A stretch of DNA of 64,000 nucleotides, from positions 310,001-374,000 of the forward strand of contig NZ_BDBK01000012.1 of NCBI RefSeq assembly GCF_001612945.1. Direction: 5' to 3'. This DNA is from Nocardia inohanensis NBRC 100128. GTDB lineage: Bacteria; Actinomycetota; Actinomycetes; Mycobacteriales; Mycobacteriaceae. The notes under the pieces were generated by a model. It worked only from the letters and a program-made list of their open reading frames with translations, did no database searches and had not been told where the DNA came from. Positions 16,478-25,373 of the stretch are shown piece by piece. The first letter of the stretch is position 1. Each line of letters opens with the position of its first letter. The position numbers and the translations under genes are program-made.

Positions 16478-19318
16478 TCAGCCGTTTCGTGAGTTGGCGG
16501 TGGCTCGGGACCAGAGTGCTTGCCAGCCATCGGTGTTCAGCCAGTCGGCGGGGGCCAGGAGGCCGGTGTCGGCGATCTGGTTCCAGAAGCGTTCGCGGTC
16601 GGCTCCGAGGGTGACCGCGTCGGGCCAGGCGAGTTGCCAGGGGCCGTTCGGGTCGGAGAGGGAGGTGGTGGGGAAGGCGGGGATGGTGGTTGCGCGGGGG
16701 TCGGCGATGGGGAGGGTGCGGTGGGGGTAGTTGTGCGCGCAGGTGATCGCTTGGATGAGGGCGCACAGGGTGGGGGTTTCGGGGTGGGCGATGACGGCGC
16801 GGGTGAGGGTGGGGGCGGCGGTCAGGGTGAGGTGGGCGAGGATGGTTCGGAGGCGGCGGGCGAGGATTTCCTGGGAGCGGGCTGTTGCCATTTCGGGGTC
16901 TTTTATGAAGGCGCGCAGGGCTTTCGAGGGGAGGGGGGCGTCTTCGGAGAGGGTGTGCAGGCGGGGGTAGCGGGCTTGGAGGGCCGGGTCGAGGGCGTTT
17001 ACCGCGGCGGTGAGGGGGTGGGTGGCGGTGGCCGACCAGAGTTGCGGGAGGGTGATGCGGCCGGATTCGAGGGCTTCGGTGGTCAGGCGGGTCAGGCGGG
17101 TGAGGGTCGAACGGCGCACGGGGGTGAGGGTTTTCGGGTCGGCGGCGGGGTCTCCGGCTATGGCGGTGATGACGTGCAGGGCGGGCTGGGCGGCGGCGAG
17201 GGTTACGCGGGTGGCGGCGTACAGGTCGGGGGCGATCTCGCGTAGCGGGTTCGGGCGGGCGCGGCGGGGGCGCGGGGGTGTTTCGGCGGACGGTGGTTCC
17301 GGGTCCGGTTCGGCGGCGCGGAGAGTCAGGGCCCAGTGCTGGATGGCTTTCTTCACCGATGGGTCGGGTTCGTTGTTGAAGCGGGCTTTGATCTCGTCGG
17401 CGAACCAGCCGGGGCCGGTGGAGCGGAGTTCGGCATTGACCTGGATGACGTTCCGGTCGTCACGGACCGCGATCAGGATGCTGCGGCCGCGCACGGCCTC
17501 GTCCTGATACCACTGGCCCGCAATGCAATTGCCCATGTAGTCGGACCATTCCGCCAGGTGGCCGCCGTTGCGGGCGATCTGGAGGCGGGTGGCGGTGCCG
17601 GGGAGTTCGGCTCCGTCCCAGGCCAGTACCGGTTCGGGGATCTGGAATTCGTTGCTCAGGGCGGCGGCGACGGCACCGCTGGTCATCAGGCCCGTGCACA
17701 GGCGCACCCAGTCGCGGCAGCGGGGCGGTGCGGTCGCGCCGAGCGAAAGCAGTTGGGCGGCACCGGCTACCGCCAGCGGGACCGAATCGGGGCGCGGGGT
17801 GAGGGGATCGAGCGTCACCGGAGTGGGGTCCGGGTGCGCGTCGAAGTGCATGAAACCGTATTCGAACCAAATCTCGGCGCGGGCTTGTCCTTGGGCTCGC
17901 AGCATGGCGTCGGCCAGCTCGGCGTACCAGAGCAGATCGCTCGGCTGGTCGCGGGTCGTGGGGTCGGCCGCCAGGCGTTCGGCCAGACAGTCGCCGGAGG
18001 CGGAGTCGCGCAGGACGGGGCGCTGCAACCACTCGCTGGGCGGGCGAATCTCGGTGTAGCCCACCTTTTCCCGCCAGTCGAGCAGGGCTTCGGACGCCCA
18101 CTTCTCGGGGTGGTCGTCCCGGGGCAGCTGATTGCACAGCGCGTCGTGGCAGGCGGTATCGACGACGACGACGTAGGCCAGCGCGGTGCGCAGCCGGGTA
18201 GGCAGGAATCGTTCGAACGCGGCGTTCAGCGGCTGGCTGCGAAGCCAGGCGTCGATTTCGCGGACGTGGCACCCGGGCCGAGCTGGCAGGTCGAGTTGCT
18301 CCGGGGTGCGGCTGCGCGCCCACTTCAGGTCGGAATTGCGCAGCAGCGCCGAGGCGGCCGAGATCTGCTCGCGCATGCGGGAAATGCCTTCGGCCACTCC
18401 GTGTTCGCGCACGGCGAGTTCGGTGCGCAGCAGGACGGTGGCGGCGATCGCGTCCTCGATCAGCCACTCGGCGCGATACTTCCACAGGTTGTCCCAGGTG
18501 GCGGCGAAGCGCAGGGCATCGAACACCGTCAGCGGCACGTCGTCCCGATACCGCGCCTGCCGCTCGAGGCGTTCCTCGGCGTGCGCACGGTAGCGCGCGC
18601 TCAGCTTGCCCGCTATCTCGTGGTCCTGCGACGCGGACAGCGACCGCTGCGCCGCCACCGCGACCTGCCGATCGCACACCTGCCGCCACAGATCCGCCAG
18701 CAGCGCCGCCCGCTTCGGGCGCGAAAACGGTTCCAGCACCACCCGCAGATTCACCGCCAGCGCCGAGGCCGCCCCACCCGGGACCGGGTCGATATCCGCC
18801 GGCGCGGTGAAGCCGAGCACCCGTTCGAGTTGTTCGGGCCCGAGCAGATCCGCCGCCGCCGACGCGAGAGTCAATGCCGCCCAGCGTTCTTCGGCAATCG
18901 CGCGTTCCGCCGCCGCCCCGACGGGTTTGGTCGCGGTCACCCCGAACAATGCGACCAGGGTGGCGGTGCGTTCACCCAATCGGGGCGCGCCCGCGGACCC
19001 CAGTACCCGCAATGCCGCCAATACCGCATCGCGCCGATCACCGCCGGCCCCGGCCAGTCGCGCGGAGATAAACCCATTGCCCAAATCAATTCCGGCCCCG
19101 GCCAGGACAACCCCGCCGGCGGCGATGAGCTGATTCAGTTCCGCCCGCGCCGTTTCGATATCGGCGAATTCACTGTCCCGCGGACCCAGCACCACCGCCG
19201 CGCCTTCGGAAAGATCCTGCGCGCGTGGATCGATCGGTGCTCCGGTTTCGGCCGCCCAGGCCCGCCGGTCTCGATCCGCCACTACACCCCAGGCCAACCG
19301 TACTGCCAAACTCCGCAC
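16478..19318 (-). CDS. Large protein of unknown function with PcfJ-like segment
   Basis: A 946-residue protein I do not recognise as a whole. The first 250 residues are Ala-rich helices; the middle (about 250-560) is Trp- and charge-rich (WDNLWKYRAEWLIEDA). Near residues 625-700 a stretch reads EWSDYMGNCIAGQWY, then a strand pair (ILIAVRDDRNVIQVNAELR) and FNNEPDP, which resembles the core of PcfJ-like proteins (M-x-x-C motif, then an N-x-P end). A proline-rich linker near 720-740 leads to a helical C-terminus. There is no signal peptide or membrane span. Its start is 222 bp from the start of the divergent glnX-pknG operon, so the two may share a control region. Confidence 0.7.
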   Translation of the reverse strand: MRSLAVRLAWGVVADRDRRAWAAETGAPIDPRAQDLSEGAAVVLGPRDSEFADIETARAELNQLIAAGGVVLAGAGIDLGNGFISARLAGAGGDRRDAVLAALRVLGSAGAPRLGERTATLVALFGVTATKPVGAAAERAIAEERWAALTLASAAADLLGPEQLERVLGFTAPADIDPVPGGAASALAVNLRVVLEPFSRPKRAALLADLWRQVCDRQVAVAAQRSLSASQDHEIAGKLSARYRAHAEERLERQARYRDDVPLTVFDALRFAATWDNLWKYRAEWLIEDAIAATVLLRTELAVREHGVAEGISRMREQISAASALLRNSDLKWARSRTPEQLDLPARPGCHVREIDAWLRSQPLNAAFERFLPTRLRTALAYVVVVDTACHDALCNQLPRDDHPEKWASEALLDWREKVGYTEIRPPSEWLQRPVLRDSASGDCLAERLAADPTTRDQPSDLLWYAELADAMLRAQGQARAEIWFEYGFMHFDAHPDPTPVTLDPLTPRPDSVPLAVAGAAQLLSLGATAPPRCRDWVRLCTGLMTSGAVAAALSNEFQIPEPVLAWDGAELPGTATRLQIARNGGHLAEWSDYMGNCIAGQWYQDEAVRGRSILIAVRDDRNVIQVNAELRSTGPGWFADEIKARFNNEPDPSVKKAIQHWALTLRAAEPDPEPPSAETPPRPRRARPNPLREIAPDLYAATRVTLAAAQPALHVITAIAGDPAADPKTLTPVRRSTLTRLTRLTTEALESGRITLPQLWSATATHPLTAAVNALDPALQARYPRLHTLSEDAPLPSKALRAFIKDPEMATARSQEILARRLRTILAHLTLTAAPTLTRAVIAHPETPTLCALIQAITCAHNYPHRTLPIADPRATTIPAFPTTSLSDPNGPWQLAWPDAVTLGADRERFWNQIADTGLLAPADWLNTDGWQALWSRATANSRNG

Positions 19319-19493
19319 TCCCGTTTACCGCGTTCCCCGGATTCGGCGCGCGGCCGAACCCCTCCTCGGCAGACCATACGAGTGCGGTGCGCATCGCGGC
19401 AACGGATTATTGCTCCGAGTGCAATACTGCGAATTGCGTGATACACCAATTCAATCCAACTGGTTGGAACGCGATCGACACAACCGGACACCT

Positions 19494-19514
19494 CCCGTAC
19501 CATCACCGTACGGG
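19494..19514. promoter_or_regulatory. Dyad (7+7+7) before the glnX-pknG operon
   Basis: CCCGTAC and GTACGGG flank CATCACC; the element ends 26 bp before the GTG of glnX, in the 222-bp divergent gap. A second dyad (TCCAAC-TG-GTTGGA, 19455-19468) lies upstream. Either could be an operator; the 21-bp one could also form an RNA hairpin in the 5' leader. Confidence 0.4.
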
Positions 19515-19540
19515 GAGCAGGCCGGTCGAACGGGGGAACG

Positions 19541-20812
19541 GTGCGAAGTCGTCTACCGGCGGCCACTCGCGACGCAGCGGAGTGGACGCGGCGTTTCGCG
19601 CGGACCGCGCCGGGCATACTCGCCGCGGTGGCGGCGATACTCGTGATCGCCTGCCTGATATCGGGTCTGGTCTGCGCGAATCAGTTCAATGAGAAGATCA
19701 GCCGCCGCGATACCGTACTCGGCCACACCGAACCGCTCGCCGATGCCGCGCAGCGCTTGTACGTGGCATTGTCCGCGGCCGATGCGGCGGCCTCCAGCGC
19801 GTTCCTCTCCGGCGGTATCGAATCGCCCACGGTGCGCGCGCAGTACCGCCAGGCGCTGACCGACGCGGCGGTCGCGCTCTCCGAAGCCACCACCGGCGCC
19901 TCCGACGCCGAGACCCGCGAGATCGTCGCCCGCATCTCCTCCGAGCTGCCCACCTACACCGGCCTGGTCGAGGCGGCGCGCGCCAACAACCGTCAGCAGC
20001 TGCCCGTCGGCGCGGCCTATCTGCGGCAGGCGTCCTCGCTCATGCAGACCTCGGTGCTCGAGAACGCCCAAGAGCTGGAACAGAATCGGCTCACGCGCCT
20101 GCGCGCCGACCAGGAAGACATCACCGCGATTCCCGGCACCAGCCTGCTGACGCTGCTCATCGTGGCCACACTCTGCGGGTACCTGTCCTGGGTGCTGTTG
20201 CGCCGCACCAACCGCCGTTTCAATATCGGTGTGCTCACCGCGGCCGGGCTCACCGTGCTGACGCTGCTGTGGCTTTCCGCCGCGACCCTCGCCGCCGCCC
20301 AGTCCATCGATTCCGGCGCGCACGGGGCCACCACCCGCTTCGAAACCCTCGCCAAGGCACGGATTCTCGCCCAGCAGGCGCGCACCGAGGAGACCCTGCA
20401 ACTGGTCACCCGCGGCGATCTGACCGAGAGCGAGAAGCGGTTCGAGGCCCGCACCGGCGAACTGAGGAGCGCCGTCACCGCCGCCACCGGCGACGATTCG
20501 ACCGCGATGCGGGCGCTCACCGGCTGGCAGGACGGGCATCGGCTGGAGGTCGCCGCCTATCAGGGCAATGATTATCAGGGCGCGGTGAGCCAGTCCATCG
20601 GCACCGGGGCCGGCACCTCCGCCACCCGTTTCGGCGTACTCGACGACACGTTGCGCGGCGAATTGGAGGCGGCGCGAACGGATGTGCGCGATGGTGTGGA
20701 TGCTGCGGGCGACGCGCTCACGTTGAGCCCGTGGGGTGCGCTGGTGCTGTTGCTGGCGGCCGCGAGTGCCGTGGTGATCGGCGTATGGCCGCGGTTGAAG
20801 GAGTTCCTGTGA
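19541..20812 (+). CDS. glnX: GlnX-like transmembrane sensor partner of PknG
   Basis: A 423-residue membrane protein. One transmembrane helix at about 24-46 is followed by an extracytoplasmic helical domain to about residue 195. Two helices around 200-250 form a hairpin, a second extracytoplasmic helical domain follows, and a last helix (ALVLLLAAASAVVIGVW) sits at the C-terminus. This layout, and the order before glnH and pknG, match GlnX of mycobacteria and corynebacteria, which relays binding of Asp/Glu by GlnH to the kinase. The start is GTG 19541 with GGGGGA just upstream. The stop overlaps the GTG of glnH by 4 bp. Confidence 0.85.
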   Translation: MRSRLPAATRDAAEWTRRFARTAPGILAAVAAILVIACLISGLVCANQFNEKISRRDTVLGHTEPLADAAQRLYVALSAADAAASSAFLSGGIESPTVRAQYRQALTDAAVALSEATTGASDAETREIVARISSELPTYTGLVEAARANNRQQLPVGAAYLRQASSLMQTSVLENAQELEQNRLTRLRADQEDITAIPGTSLLTLLIVATLCGYLSWVLLRRTNRRFNIGVLTAAGLTVLTLLWLSAATLAAAQSIDSGAHGATTRFETLAKARILAQQARTEETLQLVTRGDLTESEKRFEARTGELRSAVTAATGDDSTAMRALTGWQDGHRLEVAAYQGNDYQGAVSQSIGTGAGTSATRFGVLDDTLRGELEAARTDVRDGVDAAGDALTLSPWGALVLLLAAASAVVIGVWPRLKEFL

Positions 20813-21780
20813 GCGTGCGCGGTCGAATCTTGTTGCTGGCCTTGGCCACCGCCGTCCTGGGCGGCTGCGGGTCGGCGGGGCCGGGCGGGTCGTCGCTGCA
20901 CCTGCCCGCCGGTGATCCGCTCCCGACGGGCGCGGTGGAGGTCACCGAGGCGCCGAATCAGCGCGGCGATATCAGTTGCAATCCCGAGGCCAGCTTGCGG
21001 CCGGGCGGCCAGCCCCGCGCGGGCGCCATGCCCGCCGGTTCGACCATGGCCGCCATCGTGCAGCGCGGTAAATTGCGGGTCGGGGTGGATCAGAATCAAT
21101 ATCTGTTCGGGTTCCGCAATCCGGTGACCGGACAGCTCGAGGGTTTCGATATCGATATCGCCCGGGAAGTGGCGCAGGATCTGTTCGGCGATCCGGAGAA
21201 GATCGAACTGCACCCCATCGACGCCGCGCACCGCGTGCCCGCGCTCACCGGCGACGAAGTCGACATCGTGGTGCAGAATTTCACGGCCACCTGTGTGCGC
21301 CGGCAGGAAATCCAGTTCTCGAGCACCTATTTCGTCACCGATCAGCGAATTCTCACCACCAAGGGTTCGAACGTCAAGACCTCGGCCGATCTCGCCGGGA
21401 AACGCGTCTGCGCGGTTTTCCGCACCACCACCATGGACGCCATCTTCGCGTTGAATCCGCGGCCGACGGTGATCGGCATGTCGAATTGGCTGGACTGCCT
21501 GACCGCCATGCAACAGGGTCAGGTGGATGCGATCAGCACCGATCTGCCGATTCTCTACGGTCTGAAAGAGCAGGATCCGAATCTCGAAATCGTCGGTGAG
21601 CCGATGGCGTTCGACGCGTACGCGATCGGCGTACCGAAGAAGAACACCGATATGGTGCGTTTCGTGAACGGGGTGCTGGAACGTATTCGCGGCGACGGCA
21701 CCTGGACCCGGCTCTACAATGCCCGCCTCACGGTGCTCGGTCCCGCGCCGAGTCCGCCCGCCGCCAAGTATTCCGAGTGA
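20809..21780 (+). CDS. glnH: GlnH-like amino-acid-binding lipoprotein
   Basis: 323 residues. A signal with lipobox AVLGGC precedes a type-II periplasmic binding fold (about residues 80-315). Family signatures include LRVGVDQNQYLFGFRN, FDIDIAREVAQDLFG and VDIVVQNFTATCVRR. In mycobacteria the orthologue binds Asp and Glu at the outer face of the membrane and signals through GlnX to PknG; it is not part of an ABC importer, and no permease or ATPase gene is present here either. The start is the GTG overlapping the glnX stop; a second GTG two codons later is possible. It is 6 bp upstream of the next gene. Confidence 0.9.
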   Translation: MSVRGRILLLALATAVLGGCGSAGPGGSSLHLPAGDPLPTGAVEVTEAPNQRGDISCNPEASLRPGGQPRAGAMPAGSTMAAIVQRGKLRVGVDQNQYLFGFRNPVTGQLEGFDIDIAREVAQDLFGDPEKIELHPIDAAHRVPALTGDEVDIVVQNFTATCVRRQEIQFSSTYFVTDQRILTTKGSNVKTSADLAGKRVCAVFRTTTMDAIFALNPRPTVIGMSNWLDCLTAMQQGQVDAISTDLPILYGLKEQDPNLEIVGEPMAFDAYAIGVPKKNTDMVRFVNGVLERIRGDGTWTRLYNARLTVLGPAPSPPAAKYSE

Positions 21781-21786
21781 CCGGCC

Positions 21787-22986
21787 ATGCAGGGGAATTC
21801 CGGATACATTCTCACCGTCGCCGAGATCGATCGCGAAACCGCCGAACGGGAACGTGAAATCGAAGCGATCGCGGCCACGCTGGTCGAATTGGACCAGCAT
21901 CCGGGATTGGTGCTGCTGCGCAGTTTTCCGCCGATCGGCAAGACCGCCGAGCATTGGGCCCCGGCGCAGCAGCAGCTGGATCTGCTCTGGGAGGATTTCG
22001 GCCGGCTGCGCGGCATCCTCGAAAAGGTCCGGGCGGCGCGCGCCCGCCGCCGGCTCGATGCCGTGGACCGCGAGGAGCTGACGCAGCTGCTGCGCGGCCG
22101 GCCGCTCGAGGTGTCCCGCAATACGATTCCGCTGGCCCGGCGCACCCTCACCGGGCCCAGCCATCACATCACCCGGGCCGGGTTCGCCGACACCCTCGAC
22201 CGGATGCGCGCGGCCTTCCCGGCCCTGATCGAGATCCTCGATGCCGTGGAAACCGTCAACAACCGGGTGACCGCCGAGATCGCGCCGCTGCAAGCACAAC
22301 TCGACAAGGCCGGTGCGCACCGCGGAAACCGTTCCGCCTTCTCCGAATTGCGGGAATTGGCGCACGATATCGATGAGCTGTCGAACCGGGCCGCGACCGA
22401 TCCGCTGTCGCTGTCCCCCACCGAGCTGGATCGCCGTCTGGCCGGCCTGAACACCCGAATGCGTGCCGCCGCAGCCCTGTTCGCCGAGCTTGATGCGCTG
22501 GCGGCACGGTGGGACGAGGCGGTGGAACGCACCCGCGGCCGGATCGAGGCCCTGCGCCGCACCTACGAGCGCGCCGACCACGCCCGCCTCGATGCCGAGC
22601 ACTCCATCGCGACCGCCGCACTGCCGGTGCACACCGATGACAGCGCCGTGTTCGGTGCGGAACTGACCGCGCTGGAAGCCAATCCGGCCGATCCCGCCGC
22701 CCTGTGGGATCTGCGCCGCCGGCTCACCGCGGCGCAGGCCGCGGCCGCGCACAACGAGGAACTGGCCCAGGGGCTGCTGGACCGCCGCCTGGAACTGCGC
22801 GGCCGGCTCGACGCCTATCGGGCGAAGGCGGCCCGCCTGGGTGTCAGCGAGGACCGGGATGTGCTGGCCGCGAGCCGCATCGCCGCCGGGCTGCTGTCGC
22901 GCCGCCCGTGCGATCTGGCCGCGGTCACCCGCGCCATAACGGACTATCGCCAACTGATCGCGATGAAATCGGGGAGGGGACTGTGA
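21787..22986 (+). CDS. Helical/coiled-coil protein of the pknG operon
   Basis: A 399-residue soluble protein that is almost wholly helical, with long Ala/Arg/Glu/Leu heptad-like stretches (AEREREIEAIAATLVELD near the N-terminus; RTYERADHARLDAEHS around 260). A conserved-looking loop, PSHHITRAGFADTLDRM, lies near 122. It has no cysteine ribbons, in contrast to its neighbours, and no signal peptide. I do not recognise a characterised family. It lies between the sensor lipoprotein (6 bp gap) and pknG (4-bp overlap), so it is very likely a partner of the kinase: an adaptor, scaffold or substrate. Confidence 0.65.
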   Translation: MQGNSGYILTVAEIDRETAEREREIEAIAATLVELDQHPGLVLLRSFPPIGKTAEHWAPAQQQLDLLWEDFGRLRGILEKVRAARARRRLDAVDREELTQLLRGRPLEVSRNTIPLARRTLTGPSHHITRAGFADTLDRMRAAFPALIEILDAVETVNNRVTAEIAPLQAQLDKAGAHRGNRSAFSELRELAHDIDELSNRAATDPLSLSPTELDRRLAGLNTRMRAAAALFAELDALAARWDEAVERTRGRIEALRRTYERADHARLDAEHSIATAALPVHTDDSAVFGAELTALEANPADPAALWDLRRRLTAAQAAAAHNEELAQGLLDRRLELRGRLDAYRAKAARLGVSEDRDVLAASRIAAGLLSRRPCDLAAVTRAITDYRQLIAMKSGRGL

Positions 22987-25373
22987 ACTGCACCGAGCCC
23001 GGGTGCACGGGAACGATCGAGGACGGCTACTGCAATGTCTGCGGAGCCGCCCCTCCCCCGCCCGGCACCACCGCGAGCGCACCGGCGCCCGCCACCCCGG
23101 CCACCGCCGGGCTCTGCATCGAACCGGGCTGCGGCGGGAAGATCAGCGACGGCTACTGCGAGACCTGCGGCACCGCGCCCACGACGCAGGCGCCGGCGGG
23201 CACCGCCGGAATCAGCTCCACCGCATCGGGATCCGCGGGAACCGGCACCGGCAGGCGATCGGGGCGCGGCAGCAGCCGGTCGGTGCGCACCGGACGGTCC
23301 GGGTCGTCGGGGGCGACCCGCGGCCGGCTGGGCGCGGGAATGGTGAATGTCCCACGCGTGCCACGGATTCAGCCGGTTTCGGCGGTGCTCAGCAACGCGC
23401 AGGTGCCCGAGCACCAGCGGTATTGCGGCAAGTGCGATCGGCCGGTGGGCCGGGGCCGGGCCGATCAGCCGGGCCGCACGGAAGGCTTCTGCGGCAATTG
23501 CGGGACGCGATTCTCGTTCACGCCCAAGCTGTCCCAGGGCCAGTCGGTCGGCCAGTACGAGGTGCTGGGCCCGCTGGCCCACGGCGGCCTGGGCTGGATC
23601 TACCTCGCGGTGGATCACAAGGTCAACGACCGTCCGGTGGTCTTGAAGGGCCTGCTCAATACCGGCGACGCGGACGCCATGCGCGCCGCCGTGGCCGAGC
23701 GCCGCTTCCTGGCGCAGGTCGATCACCCGAATATCGTGCGCATCTACAACTTCGCCGAGGAGACCGGACCGGATGGGGAACCGGTCGGCTACATCGTGAT
23801 GGAGTACGTGGGCGGCACCTCGCTCAAACAGCTGCTGCGGCGGCATCGCGAGACCGAGGGCACGTATCTGCCGCCCGCCCGCGCCATCGCCTATGTGCTG
23901 GAGATGCTGCCCGCGCTGGGCTATCTGCACTCCTACGGCTGGGCCTACTGCGACTTCAAGCCCGACAACGTGATGCAGACCGAGGAGCAGCTCAAGCTCA
24001 TCGACCTGGGCGCGGTCATCGCCATGAACGACGAGCACAGCGCCATCTACGGCACCGCGGGCTATCAGGCTCCCGAGATCGCCGAGACCGGCCCGACCAT
24101 CGCCACCGAGGTGTACACGGTCGGGCGCACCCTGGCGGTGCTGCTGATGAGCCTGCCGATCGAGCACGGCCGCCTGGGCCCGCTGCCCACCCCGGCCACC
24201 GAACCGGTGCTGGCCCGACACGAATCGCTGTACCGATTCCTGTTGCGCGCCACCGATCCGGACCCCGATGCCCGGTTCAGCTCCATGGAGGAGATGGCCG
24301 ATCAGCTCACCGGCGTACTGCGGGAGGTGCTCGCCACCGACGACGGCGTGCCCCGCCCGGGCCTGTCCGCCCGCTTCGGCCCGTCGCGCGGGGTGTTCGG
24401 CGTAGGCGACGAACTCCCGGATGATCCGGCGAAACTCGTTGCGGCCCTGCCGGTCCCGCTGGTCGATCCGAACGATACCGGCGCGGCGCTGCTGGCTTCG
24501 ACGAGCGCGGTCGAACCGGAGATCCTGGAGCGCGAGCTCGCCGCGGGGCTGCGCTCGGTGGTGACCGGTCAGGCGGAGTCGGTGGAGATTCCGCTCCGCT
24601 TGGTCCGCGCCGCACTGGAATACGGCGCGGTGGACGACGCCCTGCGCCGCCTGGACGAACTGGAGGAAACCCTGACCGGCGATTGGCGCCTCACCTGGTA
24701 TCGCGGCCTGGCCCGGCTGCTGCAACGCGACTGGCCCGCCGCCGCGGCGGAATTCGATGCGCTGTACACGGCGCTGCCCGGCGAGGCCGCACCGAAACTG
24801 GCGCTCGCGGTGACCGCCGAGAATCTGGGCAATCACGGCAACGGCAGTGATCCGGAGCCGGCGCGCCGCCGGGCCGCCGACTACTACGAGGCGGTGTGGC
24901 GCACCGATCGCGGCTTCACCAGTGCGGCTTTCGGTCTGTCCCGCCTGCGCCGGCTGGCCCGGGACCGCACCGGCGCGATCACTGTGCTGGATCAGGTGGA
25001 CCACGCGTCGGCGGTGCACACCGAGGCCGGCATCGCGGCCGTCGACATCCTCCTCGACGTGGATCGCGACGGCGAACTCACCGAGAGCCTGCTGCGCGAT
25101 GCCGGCGGCCGGGTCGAAGGACTCCGGCTGGACTCCAAACGGGTTGCCGCACAGGCTCGTTTGCGCGTCTTCGACGCCGCCCTGCACTGGCTGCGATCGG
25201 GCCGCGTGCCCACCGGTCACGCCCCGCTGCTCGGCAGTTCCCTCGATCAACCGGGCGTGCGCACCGGCCTGGAACGCTGCTACCGCGATCTGGCCCGCGA
25301 GACCGATGACATGTGGGAGCGCATCACCCTGGTCGAACAGGCCAATGCGGTGCGGCCCAGGACCTCCTGGTGA
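22983..25373 (+). CDS. pknG: PknG-type serine/threonine protein kinase with extra zinc ribbons
   Basis: 796 residues from the GTG overlapping the previous stop. In order: two near-identical short ribbons (Cys3/8/17/20 and Cys45/50/59/62); a basic Gly/Ser/Arg linker; a rubredoxin-like domain (Cys148/151/170/173: YCGKCDRP, FCGNCGTRF); a kinase domain with ATP-binding Lys222 (VVLKG), catalytic loop CDFKPDNVM (Asp324), and LIDLGAV (Asp341) where most kinases have DFG; and a TPR-rich C-terminal domain. In mycobacteria and corynebacteria PknG phosphorylates the FHA protein GarA/OdhI and so controls 2-oxoglutarate dehydrogenase. The two N-terminal ribbons are additional to the mycobacterial layout as I know it. 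It overlaps the PP2C gene by 4 bp. Confidence 0.93.
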   Translation: MNCTEPGCTGTIEDGYCNVCGAAPPPPGTTASAPAPATPATAGLCIEPGCGGKISDGYCETCGTAPTTQAPAGTAGISSTASGSAGTGTGRRSGRGSSRSVRTGRSGSSGATRGRLGAGMVNVPRVPRIQPVSAVLSNAQVPEHQRYCGKCDRPVGRGRADQPGRTEGFCGNCGTRFSFTPKLSQGQSVGQYEVLGPLAHGGLGWIYLAVDHKVNDRPVVLKGLLNTGDADAMRAAVAERRFLAQVDHPNIVRIYNFAEETGPDGEPVGYIVMEYVGGTSLKQLLRRHRETEGTYLPPARAIAYVLEMLPALGYLHSYGWAYCDFKPDNVMQTEEQLKLIDLGAVIAMNDEHSAIYGTAGYQAPEIAETGPTIATEVYTVGRTLAVLLMSLPIEHGRLGPLPTPATEPVLARHESLYRFLLRATDPDPDARFSSMEEMADQLTGVLREVLATDDGVPRPGLSARFGPSRGVFGVGDELPDDPAKLVAALPVPLVDPNDTGAALLASTSAVEPEILERELAAGLRSVVTGQAESVEIPLRLVRAALEYGAVDDALRRLDELEETLTGDWRLTWYRGLARLLQRDWPAAAAEFDALYTALPGEAAPKLALAVTAENLGNHGNGSDPEPARRRAADYYEAVWRTDRGFTSAAFGLSRLRRLARDRTGAITVLDQVDHASAVHTEAGIAAVDILLDVDRDGELTESLLRDAGGRVEGLRLDSKRVAAQARLRVFDAALHWLRSGRVPTGHAPLLGSSLDQPGVRTGLERCYRDLARETDDMWERITLVEQANAVRPRTSW

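Noticed and set aside
17336..19441. 701-residue open frame on the plus strand
   Set aside because: Antisense to the 946-residue gene, with no motif; composition is that of a shadow frame.
20809..21780. GlnH as part of a glutamine ABC importer
   Set aside because: No permease or ATPase gene is adjacent, and the glnX-glnH-pknG order points to a sensor.
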